NCBI GenBank assembly: GCA_000181795.3
Contig: CM012954.1
Location: 13,660,927-13,724,926 of the forward strand
Origin: Trichinella spiralis
Lineage: Eukaryota > Nematoda > Enoplea > Trichinellida > Trichinellidae
DNA length: 64,000 nt
Direction: 5' to 3'
In this document: positions 61,431-64,000 of the stretch, piece after piece
How the letters are laid out: each line of letters begins with the position of its first letter
Numbering within the stretch: position 1 is the stretch's first letter
Program-made: the position numbers and the translations under genes
Notes under the pieces: generated by a model
Seen by the model: only the letters and a program-made list of their open reading frames with translations
Database searches by the model: none
What the model was told of the DNA's origin: nothing

Positions 61431-64000
61431 TGCAATATTTTCAAAATAAACATTTCAAAAATAAAAGTAATGTGAATGCAATCAATGGTTTACTAATTTC
61501 AACTTTAAAAAATGTGAAAAAGGAATTTTGAATAGAATTCATATTAATTTTTTCCCATATTCTATTGTCTTGTTTGTTACGTTAAAAGTGTTACTTTAAA
61601 TCGGAAAATAGAATCACTTCATTAAATAAAACGCTCATTTTGAAATTATTCAGTCGTCCAACATTCTCTCAATATTGAATAATATCATAATTTAATGTCT
61701 TTTCAGTGATTCCACGCAGCAATTCTGAAGATGAACTTTCAAAAATATAACATGTAGCAATAGAAATAGAAATAGATTTTTAACAACGCATTGAAAAGTA
61801 ATTACATTAGCAATTCAACTTGAATTAATGTCTTATTGCATAGCTTTAAATCGAATTTTTGATGAATTCGCATCTAAGTTTAGTACCACAACAGGTACAG
61901 ATTCGCAAAGTTATAATAAGTAAGTAAAACGATGGTTGATGGCAGACGATAATATTATACCGGCTAAGCGGGCGTAAAATCTCATAATTATCAACTCTTA
62001 GTTCTATCGTTAAAATTTGCTAAATATGCACTGATAGTTATGATAGATTTACACTGCGAAGAAAAGCTACATTTATATAAAATACAACTAAAAATTAACA
62101 TAACAGATATAGTTTATTTTCAAATCATTTGCATTCAATAAAATGTAAAAAATAAAAAAATTAAAGTTTCAGAATTATTCAGTATTAAACGGCACACATA
62201 ATATCAAGTGTTCAAGAACCATGCTAGCTAACTGCCCTATTTACTCGTTGGAAAAGATGCACACCAACTAACTTTATGCTAATTTGATGGCGAACTAGCC
62301 GATGGCACTTTGCTGAATGCAAGTTCTGCTGTTAAAATCCGTAAGCGATTTACTATTTATAAAACGCTGTTGATTTTGAGAAATCGATTATTATATAAAT
62401 AATTGCAGATGAACAACACTTGCTACTGCGTTGCTTTATTATTTATTGGTCATATTTGGTGCTTCACTTCAAGAAATACGTTGTGAACGATATACAGAAA
62501 ATACGATGAAGCAACGAGCATCAATTCGCAGACGTTAACAACTCCACGGCTTCTTCATGCATATTTATCAACGTACCTGCTGTCAGGTATGAATTTTTAC
62601 ATATTTTTTCTGTAGTTATTTATTTTATATTTGACACACACTCTATAAAACATTATCACTTTGGCCACTTTAAATATAAATTTAATTTTCTTTACTTCTG
62701 TTAATTGAAATTAGAATATTTTTCATCCGTAATGACGCACAAGAAACAAACGACATTTTATTAGATCATTTTTTGAATTCATATAAATGGAAGCTAACAA
62801 ATTAAAGAAAAAAAAACCTGTAAAGTGAAGGTAACAAGTTTGTAAATATAATTGAACGATTTTCACCTTTGAACACTTTTCAAATCAATGAGATAACATC
62901 AAAAGCATTTTTCTTGTTCATGTTCATGTTCATTGAAATTATTTAATGTTTTAACAAGAAATTCCAACTGAAAAATTTAAATATATTTAATACAATCTCC
63001 AACAACATTACACTGTATTCCGGTAAATGTAGAATCCAGACGTCTTGAAAATTTTGCATTTTGTAAAATTTAACGAGTTAAGATGGAAAGAAATGCCTGT
63101 TTGATTTCTTCATTTTATTAGGAAAATTTTCATTTTGTTTTTTATATATTTCAATTAATTGCTTTGCTCAAAATGAAATTTTGCATGTGAAAGAATACGG
63201 TAAAATTTAAGTTCGTTTTAGAAATTAGTTAAGTTCGATTATTAAAAGATAGGTATTCCAGTCGTTTTCATGAATTCACCTTAACAGGTATTCACATGAA
63301 TTTAATCGAAATAAATTTGCATACTAATGCGTTTTCCTACTAGCATAAGTCATATTATGAAGTGTGTAAATAAAAGCGTAACACCGTTCAATATTCAATA
63401 AAATTCTTCATTCCTCTTATGTCAATAAGCTTAGTTAGTGACGGAAAGCTAGGTTGTCCTTCCAGAGGAAAAGCAGTAAATTAGTAGATAAAGAGCGATC
63501 TGCAAATGTGCTTTTCAGAAGCTGATAATTGAATATGCCATTTTCTGCAAATTTGAAATGCATAGGTAGAAAGACAGTTCCTGTTCATCTTTATGATTTA
63601 CATAATGTATTGTGTTTTTCACGCGATTTTGAATCTTAATGCAAAGACAAAGTTTTATCATAGATAATATTCATGAAGTCATTGAATCACAATGAGAAGC
63701 TTATTCTTGATTGTTCATATAAGGGATAGTGGAACATCATTCTGAAAGAACAGTGGGATCTTTACCACGTTTTATGTTATAATCCCTGTAACAGAAACTG
63801 CTGATGTCCCAGACCTGGCAGATTGTCCAATAGTTTCTATACTGTTGATCAAAGCTCTTGTTCTTGTGCGCTTAGGCAGAGATTTCCATCCTTGAATATT
63901 CAAACTCTAATCTGTACTGTAATTTCCATCGCCCTTGAAATGTCCTGTGATTTTACAGTCTTATGAACAAAGCAAGCATATAAATAAATGTACTTGCTTT
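61431..64000. other. AT-rich tail of the window
   Basis: No gene is supported. GAAATA units occur near 61760. A possible first exon at 62409-62480 begins immediately after a TTGCAG acceptor and encodes a signal-peptide-like MNNTCYCVALLFIGHIWCF before a GTTGTG donor, but no continuation was found. The stretch 63720-63900 is somewhat richer in G+C without an open frame. Confidence 0.45.

Overview
The window reads as AT-rich nuclear DNA of an invertebrate, most probably a nematode. Every gene is a conserved animal protein split by many short GT-AG introns. There is a type IV collagen alpha-2 chain and there are two K2P (TWK) potassium channels. For most genes a 3' splice acceptor sits between 1 and about 45 bases upstream of the start codon, as expected if a spliced leader is added in trans. 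Retention of THSD1-like, STEEP1-like and RAMA-domain genes argues weakly for a lineage distant from Caenorhabditis, such as the Trichinella/Trichuris/Romanomermis side, but the clade is an inference. Fifteen firm protein-coding genes were assembled by joining exons by eye; each joined reading frame is open and divisible by three.

Layout. 1-6760 (+): collagen alpha-2(IV), N-terminus outside the window. 9220-12075 (-): TASK-type acid-sensitive K2P channel. 17445-20662 (+): cytoplasmic poly(A)-binding protein. 21177-21785 (+): C18orf21/RMP24-like zinc-ribbon protein. 22317-25333 (-): THSD1-like membrane protein. 25825-27268 (-): STEEP1. 27443-30100 (-): WDR46/Utp7. 31041-32245 (+): RAMA-domain protein. 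32372-35156 (-): BTBD8-like double-BTB protein. 36707-37430 (+): TRAPPC3. 38376-40881 (+): CCT1. 41217-43726 (-): ERGIC3, with ROMO1 (41882-42261, +) nested in one of its introns. 43889-44479 (-): Canopy-family ER protein. 52498-53966 (-): second K2P channel with an aberrant selectivity filter. A tentative four-exon gene lies at 47266-50142 (+), and unassigned minus-strand exons lie at 49947-51130. The last 10 kb is nearly gene-free, AT-rich and repeat-bearing, with one GC-richer block that may be a decayed retroelement.

How the genes relate. Most are housekeeping genes of RNA metabolism (PABP, WDR46, RMP24-like), the secretory pathway (TRAPPC3, ERGIC3, Canopy, STEEP1) and protein folding (CCT1). 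Two same-strand neighbours are very close: Canopy to ERGIC3 (162 bp) and WDR46 to STEEP1 (174 bp). Both pairs have a poly(A) signal just after the upstream stop, and the first has a TTTCAG acceptor one base before the downstream ATG, so they look like operons. The points most worth checking are the GYD first-pore filter of the second K2P channel, the RAMA-only protein, a WDR46 intron that appears to end in AT, and the antisense nested ROMO1.
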